64,000 bases of DNA from Sphingomonas sp. SCN 67-18 (GCF_001724715.1 NZ_MEFG01000017.1:74273-138272); one strand, 5' to 3'. Positions 1 to 9,273 are shown, counted from the stretch's first letter. Made by a program: numbers and translations. The notes: a model not told the origin generated them from the letters alone.

Positions 1-1198
1 AATCCGCGCACAGCCGCCGCACCAGCCGCTGGGCGATCACCGCGCGCAGCGTCGATGCGAGCAGAAAAGGCTCCACCTTCATGTCGCGCATCCGCGTTAT
101 CGCGCCCACCGCATCGTTGGTGTGGACGGTAGACAGCACCAGATGCCCGGTCAGCGACGCCTGCACCGCGATTTCCGCCGTCTCCCGGTCGCGAATCTCG
201 CCGATCATCACCACGTCCGGGTCCTGCCGCAAAATGGCGCGCAGCCCGGCGGCGAAGCTCAACCCCACCTTGGCGTTCACCTGCGTCTGGCCCACGCCGT
301 CAATGGCATATTCCACCGGGTCCTCGACGGTCAGTATGTTCCGCCGCCCGTCGTTCAACAGCCGCAGCCCGCCATAAAGCGTCGTCGTCTTGCCGGATCC
401 GGTCGGCCCGGTGACGAGGATGATGCCATTTGGCTCCGCCAGCGCGTCGGTCAGCAGCGCGTGAACCGCCGGGTCCATGCCCAGCGCATCCAGCCCGATG
501 CCCGCATTGTCCTTGTCCAATATGCGCAGCACCACCCGCTCGCCCGCCCGGCTGGGCAGAGTGGAGGCGCGCACGTCGAGCAGCTTGCCGCCCAGCGTCA
601 GGCCGATCCGCCCGTCCTGCGGCACCCGCCGCTCGGCAATGTCCAGCCGCGCCATCACCTTGATCCGGCTGACCAGCACCGGCGCGACATGCGGCGGCAT
701 CCGCAGCGTCTCGCTCAACACCCCGTCGATCCGCATCCGCACCACCAGCCCGCTCTCATATGGCTCGATATGGATGTCGGACACGCCATGGCGCACCGCG
801 TCGGCGATGATGCCGTTGATCAGGCGGATGGCCGGCGCGTCGTCCGCCGAATCCAGCAGGTCGTCGGCGGTGGGCATGTCACCCGCGATCATCGCCAGAT
901 CATCGCCCAGCCCCAGCGATCCGGCGGCCATCGCGGCGGCCTGGCCGTCCATCGCATAGCCTTCGGAAAGCAGCCGGTCGAACGCCGCCGGGGCCACCCG
1001 GTCCACGGCCAGCGGCCCGCCCAGAAATCGCCGCGCCTCGACCAGCACCTGCGGGTCAGCGCCCTCGCGCAGCGCCAGCGCGAACCGCCCGTCCCGCTCG
1101 CCGAGCATCACGATGCCATGCCTGCGCGCAAAGCCATAGGGGATGGCGGGCGGCCGGACCGCCTCGTCCGGCCCCTCCGCCTCGCGCGCGGTCGTCAC
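1..1198 (-). CDS. gspE: Type II secretion ATPase GspE, 3' end beyond the window
   Basis: This is the cytoplasmic ATPase that powers the type II secretion pseudopilus. Translating the minus strand from the GTG at 1198 gives about 399 residues. They include an N-terminal GspE/PilB-type domain, a Walker A motif GPTGSGKTTT near residue 264, the Asp box and a Walker B-like MIGEIRDRETA. The frame leaves the window just as the RRLC of the expected zinc tetracysteine region begins, so the C-terminal quarter is missing only because of the window edge. The GTG start overlaps the gspD stop as GTGA, which indicates translational coupling. The family is certain. Telling GspE from PilB rests on the neighbouring gspD and gspC. 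Confidence 0.95.
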   Translation of the reverse strand, partial: MTTAREAEGPDEAVRPPAIPYGFARRHGIVMLGERDGRFALALREGADPQVLVEARRFLGGPLAVDRVAPAAFDRLLSEGYAMDGQAAAMAAGSLGLGDDLAMIAGDMPTADDLLDSADDAPAIRLINGIIADAVRHGVSDIHIEPYESGLVVRMRIDGVLSETLRMPPHVAPVLVSRIKVMARLDIAERRVPQDGRIGLTLGGKLLDVRASTLPSRAGERVVLRILDKDNAGIGLDALGMDPAVHALLTDALAEPNGIILVTGPTGSGKTTTLYGGLRLLNDGRRNILTVEDPVEYAIDGVGQTQVNAKVGLSFAAGLRAILRQDPDVVMIGEIRDRETAEIAVQASLTGHLVLSTVHTNDAVGAITRMRDMKVEPFLLASTLRAVIAQRLVRRLCAD

Positions 1199-3321
1199 GG
1201 CTGCGGCTCGCTGGGCGGCACGTCCACCGGCTTCACGGTGATGGTCGATCTGCGCACCTCGGGAACCACCATCTGCGGCGCGGCGGCGGGCGCGGCCTCG
1301 GGCGCGGGCAGCACGGGCGCCGCACCCATATAGTCACGGACAAGCTCGTCCAGGCTCGGCTCGCTGTCCGGGTGCTGCAGCAACTGCTGGTCGCGGACAT
1401 AGCCGTAGCGCCGCTCGGCCAGCTTGCGGGCATCCTCGGCGGTGCGCAGGATTGTGGGGCGGATGAACACCATCAGGTTGGTCTTCTGCCGCGCCCGCGC
1501 GCGGGACTGGAACAGCCGCCCGATCGCCGGAATATCGCCCAGCAGCGGGATCTTCTCGATGGTGCGCCGCTCATTGTCGTCCAGCAGCCCGCCCAGCGCG
1601 ATGATCTGGCCGTCATCCACCGTCACCGTCGTCTCTATCTCGCGCTTGTTGAGGATCAGCTCGCTATTGTCGTTGGAAACCGGCCCGGCGATGGAGCTTA
1701 CCTCCTGGCGCAGGAACAGCTTCACCGATCCGCCGGCGTTGATCTGCGGCTTCACCTCCAGCTGGATGCCGACATTCTGGCGCTGCACGGTGCGGAAGGC
1801 ATTGTCGAAATTGCCCGACAAGGCTTGCCCGGTGGTGATCGGGATTTCCTGCCCGACAAGGATTTTCGCTTCCTTGTTGTCGAGCGTGGTGATCGACGGG
1901 GTGGACAGGATGTTGGACTTGTTGTCGGACCGCACGGCGTTGATGATCGCGCCGAACACGCCATTGTCGCCGATCCGCGTGGCATAGCCGCCCAGCGCGC
2001 CGGATGCGGAGAGGATGGAATTGACCGCCGCCTGCGCCAGCGTGTCGCTGACCCCGTTGTTGGTGGTGGTCGTGGTGGTGTTGCCGTTCACCGTGGTCGT
2101 CGTGGTGTTCAGCTCGCGCGCGCCGATCGCCCCGGCAATGGTCAGGATGTTGGGTGCGACGTTGGAATAGTTGGTCGCCGCAAAGGGAATGCCGTCTCCG
2201 GCCAGCAAAAACTGCACGCCCAGCTTCTTCGCCGCCGTGTCGGATATCTCGACGATGATCGCCTCGACCAGCACCTGCTCGCGCCGCTGGTCGAGCTGGC
2301 GGACCACCTCGCCCAGCGTGCGCTGCACGTCGGCGCTGGCCGCGATGATGATCGCATTCGCCCCTTCATAACGGGTGACGATGGCGCCGTTGCGCCCCGG
2401 CGTGGCGACCATGGCGGCGGGCGGGGGCGCGGCCGGCGCATTGCCGCCCGCCGCCTGCGCGCCGGCGGGAGCCGCCGATTGCCCGGTCAGTTGCTGCAAC
2501 ACCGGCAGCATCATCTCGGCATCGGCATGTTGCAGCCAGATCACCCTGATCTCGGTGCCGCTCGCCGCCCGCTTGTCCAGGTCCTGCGCCACCTCCGCCA
2601 GCCGCGCCACGGTGGCGGCATCGCCACGCAGCGCGATGGAATTGGAACTGTCTATCGCCACCACGGACACCGTGCTCGCGGCGGGCGCGCCGCCCTGTCC
2701 GCCGCCCGCGCCCGCGCCGGCCAGCTGCTGGAGCGATTCCGCAATCTCGCGCGCGCCGGCATTGCGCAGCGCCACCACCCGCGTCGCCGCGCTGTCCTGA
2801 TCGATCCGGCGGATCACCTCGCGCACCCGGCGGACATTGTCGCCGAAATCGACGATCACCAGCGAATTGCCGGCCTTGTTCGCGGTCACGGATCCTTCGC
2901 GGCTCACCAGCGGCCGCACCGTCTCCGCCGCCGAAGTCGCGTCGATGGCGCGCAGCCGGAAAATCTCCGTCACCAGGCTGTTCTGCCCGGCCGCCCCGCC
3001 CACCCGGCTGGGCTGCGACGCCGCGCCGTCAATCGGCTGGACACGAAACGCGCCGCCCGCGGTCGGAATGGCGACCAGCCCGTTGGCGCGCAGCGTGGAA
3101 AGAAACACCTCAAAATATTCGGATCGGGACAATGGCCGGTCCGTCACGACAGACACCTTGCCCTGCACCCGCTGGTCGATGATGAAGCTGCGCCCCGTCA
3201 CCCGCGCCGCATCCTGGATGAAGGCGCGGATGTCCGCGTCGCGCACGTTCAGCGTCTGCTGCGCGCCGCCGGGCGCGGCCAACGCCAGCGCCAGCGCCAT
3301 GCCAAGGACCGCGCGCCTCAC
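1195..3321 (-). CDS. gspD: Type II secretion outer-membrane secretin GspD
   Basis: This is the outer-membrane secretin channel of the type II secretion system. The 708-residue protein has a Sec signal peptide (ALALALAAPGGAQ). It continues with an N0 domain beginning TLNVRDADIRAFIQDAARVT, then repeated N1-N3 modules with the usual INxADARxxA-like pattern, and a secretin domain ending around residue 640 (LGGLLDDNERRTIEKIPLLGDIP). A Thr/Asn-rich loop near residues 405-425 (runs of TTTT and NGNTTTT) lies in the secretin domain. The last 70 residues are Ala/Pro-rich and may form the S-domain or a pilotin-binding tail. Both ends overlap neighbours by 4 bp, so gspC-gspD-gspE is one transcription unit. 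Confidence 0.97.
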   Translation of the reverse strand: MRRAVLGMALALALAAPGGAQQTLNVRDADIRAFIQDAARVTGRSFIIDQRVQGKVSVVTDRPLSRSEYFEVFLSTLRANGLVAIPTAGGAFRVQPIDGAASQPSRVGGAAGQNSLVTEIFRLRAIDATSAAETVRPLVSREGSVTANKAGNSLVIVDFGDNVRRVREVIRRIDQDSAATRVVALRNAGAREIAESLQQLAGAGAGGGQGGAPAASTVSVVAIDSSNSIALRGDAATVARLAEVAQDLDKRAASGTEIRVIWLQHADAEMMLPVLQQLTGQSAAPAGAQAAGGNAPAAPPPAAMVATPGRNGAIVTRYEGANAIIIAASADVQRTLGEVVRQLDQRREQVLVEAIIVEISDTAAKKLGVQFLLAGDGIPFAATNYSNVAPNILTIAGAIGARELNTTTTTVNGNTTTTTTNNGVSDTLAQAAVNSILSASGALGGYATRIGDNGVFGAIINAVRSDNKSNILSTPSITTLDNKEAKILVGQEIPITTGQALSGNFDNAFRTVQRQNVGIQLEVKPQINAGGSVKLFLRQEVSSIAGPVSNDNSELILNKREIETTVTVDDGQIIALGGLLDDNERRTIEKIPLLGDIPAIGRLFQSRARARQKTNLMVFIRPTILRTAEDARKLAERRYGYVRDQQLLQHPDSEPSLDELVRDYMGAAPVLPAPEAAPAAAPQMVVPEVRRSTITVKPVDVPPSEPQP

Positions 3322-4172
3322 TGGCCGGCCACCCGGATCGCGATCGGCACGACGTCTGATCCGCGTTCCACGCTGACGCCGATATTGCCGCCGCCGGAAA
3401 GGCTCGCCGCAATCCGTTGCAGATCGTCCTCCGCCGTCACCGGCCGTCCGTTCACCGCGGTGATCACGTCGCCCTCGCGAAACCCGGCGACGCGGAAGGC
3501 CTCGCCCGATCCCTGCGCCCTGACGGTGAAGCCCGTCGTCCGCCCGCCCGCCATGCGCGGCATGAAGGCAATGCCGGACTGGATCTGCGCGGCGGTCAGC
3601 GCCGCGGCCCCGGCCGCCGGCGGCGCGGCGCCGTCCAGGCTGGCGTCCACCGCGCCGTCATTGGCGGGCGCGGGCGCCGCCGGCACCGGGCCGGACTGGT
3701 CGATGAACAGGGTTTCCTCCACGTCGCCGCGCAGGATGGTCGCGCTGTCAAATGCCACGGCTTTCAATGTCACCCCCGGAAGAATCGTGTCGCCGACCGC
3801 ATAGCTGGCCTGCACCATGTCGGGCCCGGCGATGATCGCCGATCCCCTGCCCGTCGCCTCGTTCATCCGCACGCCATATAGCGTCAGCGGCAAGGCCGTG
3901 ACCACCGCCGATCCATCCCCGCCCTGCAGCCGAAAAAAGGGATCGAAGCCGGTCAGCGCGGCCGCCCGCGCCTGCGCCGCGCCGCCCGGCGAATCGGCCC
4001 CGCCCCACACGCCCAGCGGCCCGATGGGCGTGACGACCGCCCAGAACAGCCGGGCGATCTGGACGGCCAGCGCCGCGAGAAGAATATATTGAACGATGGC
4101 ATAGCCATCCGCACGCGGTCGGCGACGCCAGAGCCGCCATGCACGCGGATCGAGAACCAGACGCATCGTCAA
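3318..4172 (-). CDS. gspC: Type II secretion inner-membrane protein GspC with PDZ domain
   Basis: This inner-membrane platform protein links GspD to the cytoplasmic complex. The 284-residue protein has one transmembrane helix at about residues 24-46 (AIVQYILLAALAVQIARLFW). A homology region follows (LTLYGVRMNEATGRGSAII), then an Ala/Pro-rich linker near 160-180 and a C-terminal PDZ domain from about 200 (VAGFREGDVITAVNGRPV). A second in-frame ATG lies two codons in, so the exact start is uncertain by 6 bp. It is the first gene of the gspCDE run, and its promoter must lie in 4173-4306, which it shares divergently with the oxygenase gene. Confidence 0.9.
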   Translation of the reverse strand: MTMRLVLDPRAWRLWRRRPRADGYAIVQYILLAALAVQIARLFWAVVTPIGPLGVWGGADSPGGAAQARAAALTGFDPFFRLQGGDGSAVVTALPLTLYGVRMNEATGRGSAIIAGPDMVQASYAVGDTILPGVTLKAVAFDSATILRGDVEETLFIDQSGPVPAAPAPANDGAVDASLDGAAPPAAGAAALTAAQIQSGIAFMPRMAGGRTTGFTVRAQGSGEAFRVAGFREGDVITAVNGRPVTAEDDLQRIAASLSGGGNIGVSVERGSDVVPIAIRVAGQ

Positions 4173-4306
4173 AACACCCCTACCGCGAGAACCGCTAGGA
4201 GCCGATTGTTACAATCCGGAGTCACTTTTGTGACGATAAAATTTCAACTCGATGAAATCCCGCTCCGCGCTTGACGGAGGCGGGAAGATTTGGCCACCAG
4301 ACCGGC
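4173..4306. promoter_or_regulatory. Divergent promoter region with two short dyads
   Basis: This 134-bp gap separates gspC (minus) from the oxygenase gene (plus). It is more AT-rich than its surroundings and holds two perfect dyads: GTCAC-TTTT-GTGAC at 4221-4234, and ATTTCA with TGAAAT at 4241-4258. Either could be an operator or simply a weak stem. No convincing -35/-10 pair or Pho box was found here. The call rests on position and symmetry only. Confidence 0.35.
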
Positions 4307-4939
4307 ATGAGCGAGATCGATAGCATAGTCACCCAGACCCTGTTGAGCCATGCCGGCGTGCAAAAAGTGCCCAGCCCGAAGCTGGACCTGTTCATCCGCC
4401 GCGCATTCCTGAACGCGGAGGAATGCGCCGGCATCGTCGCCCGCATCGACGCGCAGCGCAGACCCTCCACCGTCTCGGATTTCAACGGCGACACCGCCTT
4501 CCGCACCAGCGAGACCTGCGATCTCGACGGGGCCGATCCGCTCGTCTCCGCCGTCAACGACCGCATCATCGCGCTTACCGGGCTGGACACGCTGCATGGC
4601 GAGCCGATGCAGGGGCAACGCTATGCCGTCGGCCAGGAATTCAAGGCGCATACCGATTATTTCGAGCCGGACGGCGTCGATTACGACACTTATTGCAGCG
4701 TCGCCGGCCAGCGCACCTGGACGGTGATGATCTACCTGAACGAACCGGGCGCGGGCGGCGCCACCCGGTTCAAGGCCATCGACAAGATGGTCCAGCCCGA
4801 AACCGGCAAGCTGCTCGCGTGGAACAACCGCCGGCCCGACGACACGCCCAATCCCTCCACCCTGCATCACGGCATGAAGGTGCGGGCCGGCACCAAATAT
4901 GTCATCACCAAATGGTTCAGGGAACGCCGCTGGGGCTGA
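4307..4939 (+). CDS. 2-oxoglutarate/Fe(II) oxygenase, prolyl 4-hydroxylase-like
   Basis: This is a soluble dioxygenase of the prolyl 4-hydroxylase alpha-subunit family, predicted to hydroxylate a peptidyl residue using Fe(II), 2-oxoglutarate and O2. The iron ligands can be read as HTD (in FKAHTDYFEP) and a distal His (LHHGMKVRAGTKYVITKWFR). The following Lys in TKYVITKW is the usual 2-oxoglutarate contact. There is no signal peptide, so it acts in the cytoplasm. The ATG at 4307 gives 210 residues. An in-frame TTG at 4271 would add 12 residues, and the GGAGG at 4276 is far from either start. It sits opposite to and between gspC and the TonB receptor, ending 9 bp from the receptor's stop. Its substrate is unknown. 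Confidence 0.88.
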   Translation: MSEIDSIVTQTLLSHAGVQKVPSPKLDLFIRRAFLNAEECAGIVARIDAQRRPSTVSDFNGDTAFRTSETCDLDGADPLVSAVNDRIIALTGLDTLHGEPMQGQRYAVGQEFKAHTDYFEPDGVDYDTYCSVAGQRTWTVMIYLNEPGAGGATRFKAIDKMVQPETGKLLAWNNRRPDDTPNPSTLHHGMKVRAGTKYVITKWFRERRWG

Positions 4940-4948
4940 ACCCGCCGG

Positions 4949-7657
4949 TCAGAACTTGATGCTGGCGCCCAGCGAAAAGCTTGTCCCGACATTGTAGAGG
5001 TTGGTGTGGATGCGCCGGTTGGCGCCCTGCTGGAACTCGCGATAGCCGCGCCCGGTGATGTTGCGGACCTCGAACTTGATCTCCGCCTCGCCGCCGAACA
5101 GCGACACCCCCTCGCGCGCCACGAAATCGAGCCGCAGGCCGGGATCCTCCACGATATCGGGCTGCTGCACGTCGCCCTGGCGGGGGCCGCGGCTGGTCAC
5201 CCGCTTGCTCGCATAGGTGAGCATGAAGGTCTGCTGCGACAGCCTGTCCTCATCCTCCAGGCCGATCTGGACGTTGGCGATATGGTCCGACTGGCCGGTC
5301 AGCGGATCACCGTTGTTGAACAGCGAAGACGCCGCCAGCGTCGCCCCGAACGGATCGACCACCGTGTCACCGGCCCCCACCTTCAGTTCGGACTTGGAGT
5401 AGGTGTAGTTCGCCACCAGCACCAACCGCCGCGTCGTAAAGAAGGCCGCGTCGGAAACATTGCCCAGCGGGAAATATTTCAGCAGCTCCACCTCGCCGCC
5501 ATAAAGCCGGGCGGACGGCGCGTTCGCAAAGCTGGTCTGCAACTGCCCGCCGCCGGCAAGGAAGCCGAAAGCCTCGATGGGGTTGTCGATTTTCTTGTAG
5601 AAGCCCGCGACGGACAGGCGCTGGCCACGGTCGAAATAATATTCATAGCGCGCCTCGGCGTTGAACAGCTCGCTGTCGTTCAAATTCGGGTTGCCGAAGA
5701 ACTGCCGGTCGGATTCATAATCCTGGTAAAGCTGCAAGGCCATTTCGCGGAATTGCGGCCGCGCGATGGTCTTGGACGCGTGCAGGCGCAGCTGCATGTC
5801 CTCTGCGAAGTTCCAGGTCAGCGTCGCGGCGGGCAGCCAGTAATCGTTCGCCAGGCTGCGTCCGGTGAAGGGCGTGTCGCCGAACAGGTTGACCGGCGTC
5901 ACCGACTGGCTGGCATCCTCATAACGCACGCCCACCGATCCGCGCAGCAGCGGCACGATCTCGCCCTCCACCTGCGCATAGCCGCCATGCACGCGCAGCC
6001 CGGCCTTGTAAGCACCCGCGCCATTGGTGGCGTCGTTCGGCGTCACCTCGCGCAGCTGGATGTTGTAGGTGTAGATATTGTAATCGGACAGCAGATAGTC
6101 CGGCCGCTCCTGCGCCACCGCCAGGTTCAGCGCGCCGTCCGGGCGGAAGAACTGGAAATCCCGCCGCACGGAGGTGCGCCTGGTGTCGCCATAGCTGTAG
6201 CCCGCGCTGACCACGATCTCGCGGTCCGCCGGCACGTTCCACGCCAGGTCGATCGCGCCCGCATAGACATTCTCGTTCAGGTCGCTGAACGCAATGTCCG
6301 CGCTCTGCCCGCCGGCGCTCAGATTATTGACGTAATCCTGCGCCGTGCCCGCGTCGTAAACATAGCTGAAGCTGCGCTCATAGGGCGATTCCCGCTGCGA
6401 ATTGGCGTAGGTGCCGCGCAGGTTGACCCCCACGTCGCCGAACTTGAACTCGCCGACCAGTTGGGTGTCGATCAACTGCCGTTCGAACCAGTATGTCTTC
6501 TGCTTCAACACCGGCGGCGTGCCGAGGAAATCGGGGCTGTCGACCGGGTCCGCGCCCGGCACGTTGGTGTCGTATCCGGCGGAAAGCTGCGCCTGCTTCA
6601 ACGTGTCGCGGATATACAGGTTGGTCCAGCGGATCTTGTGGTCGCCAAATTCAGCGCCAAGGCCAAGCAGGCCGTTCACCACGATGCGGTTGTCGGTCGA
6701 TACGGTGCGGAAATCCTGGCCGATCGAATCCGCGCCGTTGGACACCTGCTGGCGCGCGTCCTTGGTGCGCCAGCTGTTGGAATATCCGGCGGCCGCGATC
6801 AGCCCCAGCCGCATGTCGCCCGCGTCGATCACCTTGCCGATGCTGAAATCGCCGGAGGCATTGGCCGGAATGTCGCCGTTGCGCTGCAACAGGCTGGTCG
6901 GCGCATTGACGAGGCTGGCGGTGAAGCCCTGGATCGTCCGGGTATCGAAGGTCTCGCCTTCGACGATGCGGTTGCCGCCCGCCATCGCCGCGCGCAAGGC
7001 GGAGGGAACGTCACGGGTGCCGTTGTCGAACCCGGTCCAGTCGGTGCGGCTGCCGAAATAGGTATAGCCCAGCTTGCCGGTCGTCTCGCTGTCCCCGCTC
7101 GCGCCAATGCCCACGGAAACGAAGGACTGGTCGGGAATGGCCTTGGTGATCAGGTCGATCACGCCGCCGCCGAATTCGCCGGGGTAACGGGCGGAATAGC
7201 TTTTCTGCACCACCGCCGATTCCAGGATGCTGGTCGGAAATATGTCCAGCGGCACCACCCGCTTCAGCGGCTCGGGCGACGGCAATGGCGATCCGTTGAG
7301 CAGCGCCAGCGAATAGCGGTCGCCAAGCCCGCGCACATACACATAGCCGCTGCCGACCACGCTCAGCCCGGTCACGCGCCCCAGCGCCCCGGCAATGTCC
7401 CCCTCGCCGGTCCGCGCGATCTCCCCGGCGGACAGCACGGACACCACTTCGGGCGTGGCGCGGATCGCATCGGGAATGTTCTTGCCGATCACGACGATGT
7501 CGGCGGCGTCATCCACGGCCGCGTCGGCGGCGTCGGCCGCATCGGCGGTCGCGGCGGCGGCGGTCAGCACCGGCGCGGCCGTCTGGGCCAGCGCGGCGGG
7601 CGAAACCAGCGCCGTGGAAATAAGGAGAACACCCCCCAGGGTGAGCGAATGCGTCAT
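4949..7657 (-). CDS. TonB-dependent outer-membrane receptor
   Basis: This is an outer-membrane beta-barrel that uses TonB energy to import, or possibly to act on, a specific ligand. The 902-residue protein has a signal peptide (LLISTALVSPAALAQ) and a short Ala/Asp repeat spacer. A TonB box-like DIVVIG follows, then a plug domain (RATPEVVSVLSAGEIARTGE, FGGGVIDLITKAIP). The long barrel ends in the aromatic C-terminus FSLGASIKF expected of BAM substrates. No STN domain is visible, so it is not a typical anti-sigma-coupled transducer. AGGGA lies at ribosome-binding distance. It lies 83 bp downstream of the lipoprotein gene on the same strand, so the two probably form an operon. The ligand is not identifiable. 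A phosphate-containing substrate is suggested only by context. Confidence 0.95.
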   Translation of the reverse strand: MTHSLTLGGVLLISTALVSPAALAQTAAPVLTAAAATADAADAADAAVDDAADIVVIGKNIPDAIRATPEVVSVLSAGEIARTGEGDIAGALGRVTGLSVVGSGYVYVRGLGDRYSLALLNGSPLPSPEPLKRVVPLDIFPTSILESAVVQKSYSARYPGEFGGGVIDLITKAIPDQSFVSVGIGASGDSETTGKLGYTYFGSRTDWTGFDNGTRDVPSALRAAMAGGNRIVEGETFDTRTIQGFTASLVNAPTSLLQRNGDIPANASGDFSIGKVIDAGDMRLGLIAAAGYSNSWRTKDARQQVSNGADSIGQDFRTVSTDNRIVVNGLLGLGAEFGDHKIRWTNLYIRDTLKQAQLSAGYDTNVPGADPVDSPDFLGTPPVLKQKTYWFERQLIDTQLVGEFKFGDVGVNLRGTYANSQRESPYERSFSYVYDAGTAQDYVNNLSAGGQSADIAFSDLNENVYAGAIDLAWNVPADREIVVSAGYSYGDTRRTSVRRDFQFFRPDGALNLAVAQERPDYLLSDYNIYTYNIQLREVTPNDATNGAGAYKAGLRVHGGYAQVEGEIVPLLRGSVGVRYEDASQSVTPVNLFGDTPFTGRSLANDYWLPAATLTWNFAEDMQLRLHASKTIARPQFREMALQLYQDYESDRQFFGNPNLNDSELFNAEARYEYYFDRGQRLSVAGFYKKIDNPIEAFGFLAGGGQLQTSFANAPSARLYGGEVELLKYFPLGNVSDAAFFTTRRLVLVANYTYSKSELKVGAGDTVVDPFGATLAASSLFNNGDPLTGQSDHIANVQIGLEDEDRLSQQTFMLTYASKRVTSRGPRQGDVQQPDIVEDPGLRLDFVAREGVSLFGGEAEIKFEVRNITGRGYREFQQGANRRIHTNLYNVGTSFSLGASIKF

Positions 7658-7689
7658 GACGGATCCCTGTTCATCGCTTGAATTATGAA

Positions 7690-7727
7690 GCGGCGGGGGC
7701 GTGGCGCGTCGCCGCCGCCCCCGCCGC
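7690..7727 (-). terminator. Strong intercistronic hairpin
   Basis: GCGGCGGGGGC (7690-7700) and GCCCCCGCCGC (7717-7727) form a perfect 11-bp GC-only stem with a 16-nt loop, between the lipoprotein stop and the TonB receptor start. On the minus strand no T-tract follows. It is therefore more likely a partial terminator or mRNA-stabilising element that lowers receptor expression relative to the lipoprotein than a full stop. Confidence 0.5.
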
Positions 7728-7740
7728 GATTGTCAGAGGA

Positions 7741-9273
7741 TCAGGCCCCAGCCGGCAGCGCCGTGCAGAGGTTGCCGCTGCCGAACGACACGTAGCTCGC
7801 GTCGCAGGTCCAGCCCCGATACCAGGTGTCGTTGGCGTCCCGCACCGCGCCGATATAGGTGGTCGGCACGAAGAAGGAGCTGAGCGTGGAGGCGTCGAAA
7901 GCCTGCACGGCCGTCTCGTTGGCGCCGTTCACGAACACGCCGGTCAGGGTCGACGTACCGGCGGCGACATTGTTGGTGCCGGCGTTGAAGATCGCCTGCA
8001 GCTGCGCACCGGTGATGTTGCCGTCGTCGTTGAACGGTCCGGCGGCGCAGGAGAAGAAGACAGATCGGAACACCGGCACGCCGGCCTCGTCCGTCCCCGC
8101 CGTCTGCACGGTCGCCGCGCCGTCGATGTCCAGGCAGTAACGCTGGCTGGTCACCACGCCGTTGACCAGCGTGTAATCGGTGCCGCCGCGCAGCAGGATG
8201 GCGTTGTCCACGCCCGCCACCGTGCTGCGGTGGACGAAGGTGAAGTTCGCCAGCCGGGTGTTCTGGCGCGGCGTCGCGTCCTCGTTGCCGTTCGAATCGG
8301 CCTCGATCATCGTGTCGCCGGAGCTTGCGCCACGCTGGACGGAGATGAGGAACTGGATGAAGCCCTTATAGCCGAAATCGGTGTCGAGGCCGTCATCGTC
8401 CGCGCCGCTGATCACCAGATGGCTCACATTCTGCCGGCCGCCGAAAAATTCCACGCCGTCGTCGGAACTGTTGTGGATCTGGAGATGGTCGATCACGGTG
8501 CCGCTGCCGACGCCGCCGGTGGTCAGGCCCTGCAGCTCGTTGCCGGGCGCGATGGCGAAACCGGAATAGCGGATCTGGACGTAACGCAGCGTGCCGCTGT
8601 TGTCGTTGGCGATCGCGCCGCCGTACAGCGCGTTGGTGGTGCCTTCCACCTGCTGCTGGCAGCCCGCGGTGCCGCCCACCGCGCCGGCAAGGCAGTCGCT
8701 GATCGGCGCACGGCCCAGCAGCACGACGCCGCCCCACAGGCCCTGGCTGTTGTCGGTCACCGTGCCCAGAATGTTGTTGCGCGCGGTGAAGACGATCGGG
8801 TTGGTGGGCGATCCTTCCGCATTCAGGCGCGAACCGCGGTTGACGATGAGGAAGTCATTGCCCTGCGAGGCGAAGATCACCACGCCGGGGTCGATGGTCA
8901 TGGTGACGGAGGTGCCACCGGCGGCAGCGCCGTCGCCGCCCACGTCAGTGCCCACGTCGACGCGGCCGGACAGGGAATAGAGCACGCCCGGAATGCGGGC
9001 CAGCGCCAGGTTGCTGTTGATGCGGCCGCTCAGCTGGCACACCCGGCGCTCGCCGTTGACGCTCTGGATGGTGCCCGCATTGGTGGTGCCCGCCGGGCAG
9101 TCGGCGGGAACGGTGACCGTCGGGGTCGGCGTCGGCCCGGGCGTGGGCGCGGGGGTCGGCGTGGGCGCCGGGACGACGATCACGCCCTCGCCGGGCGAAG
9201 CGACGTCATCCGCGCCGCAGGCGGCGAGCGGAAGGGCGGCGCTGATCAGGAAAAGCGTGCGAATGCGCGACAT
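7741..9273 (-). CDS. Large lipoprotein with Pro/Thr linker, probable surface or secreted protein
   Basis: The ATG at 9273 follows AGGGGA and opens a lipoprotein signal peptide with lipobox LPLAAC (Cys at about residue 19), giving 510 residues. A Pro/Thr-rich linker near residues 30-50 (PAPTPTPAPTPGPTPTPT) leads to a body rich in Gly, Asn, Val and Ile with repeating turns (GVVIFASQGNDFLIVNRG), suggestive of a right-handed beta-helix. Four or more Cys residues in the body could form disulfides. An upstream in-frame extension to 9468 is ignored because it would bury the signal peptide. Its place next to a TonB receptor and gsp genes resembles the Caulobacter elpS locus, whose lipoprotein is exported by type II secretion under phosphate starvation. 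Homology to ElpS itself is not established here. Confidence 0.85.
   Translation of the reverse strand: MSRIRTLFLISAALPLAACGADDVASPGEGVIVVPAPTPTPAPTPGPTPTPTVTVPADCPAGTTNAGTIQSVNGERRVCQLSGRINSNLALARIPGVLYSLSGRVDVGTDVGGDGAAAGGTSVTMTIDPGVVIFASQGNDFLIVNRGSRLNAEGSPTNPIVFTARNNILGTVTDNSQGLWGGVVLLGRAPISDCLAGAVGGTAGCQQQVEGTTNALYGGAIANDNSGTLRYVQIRYSGFAIAPGNELQGLTTGGVGSGTVIDHLQIHNSSDDGVEFFGGRQNVSHLVISGADDDGLDTDFGYKGFIQFLISVQRGASSGDTMIEADSNGNEDATPRQNTRLANFTFVHRSTVAGVDNAILLRGGTDYTLVNGVVTSQRYCLDIDGAATVQTAGTDEAGVPVFRSVFFSCAAGPFNDDGNITGAQLQAIFNAGTNNVAAGTSTLTGVFVNGANETAVQAFDASTLSSFFVPTTYIGAVRDANDTWYRGWTCDASYVSFGSGNLCTALPAGA

Noticed and set aside
1372-3804. A long plus-strand reading frame of about 810 codons antisense to gspD and gspC
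   Set aside because: Its protein is Arg/His/Gly/Asp-rich without domains, and it mirrors a clear minus-strand secretin. Such frames come from high GC at third codon positions.
4221-4258. Two short dyads taken as possible Pho boxes or terminators
   Set aside because: They do not match the PhoB half-site pattern and have no T-run. They are kept only as possible operators.
5006-7681. Plus-strand frame of about 890 codons opposite the TonB receptor, and a similar 806-codon frame opposite lon
   Set aside because: Both are antisense shadows of well-supported genes, with biased composition and no motif.
9100-9180. Short-period DNA repeat in the lipoprotein gene
   Set aside because: It encodes the Pro/Thr linker in frame and is explained by coding, not by a mobile or CRISPR repeat.
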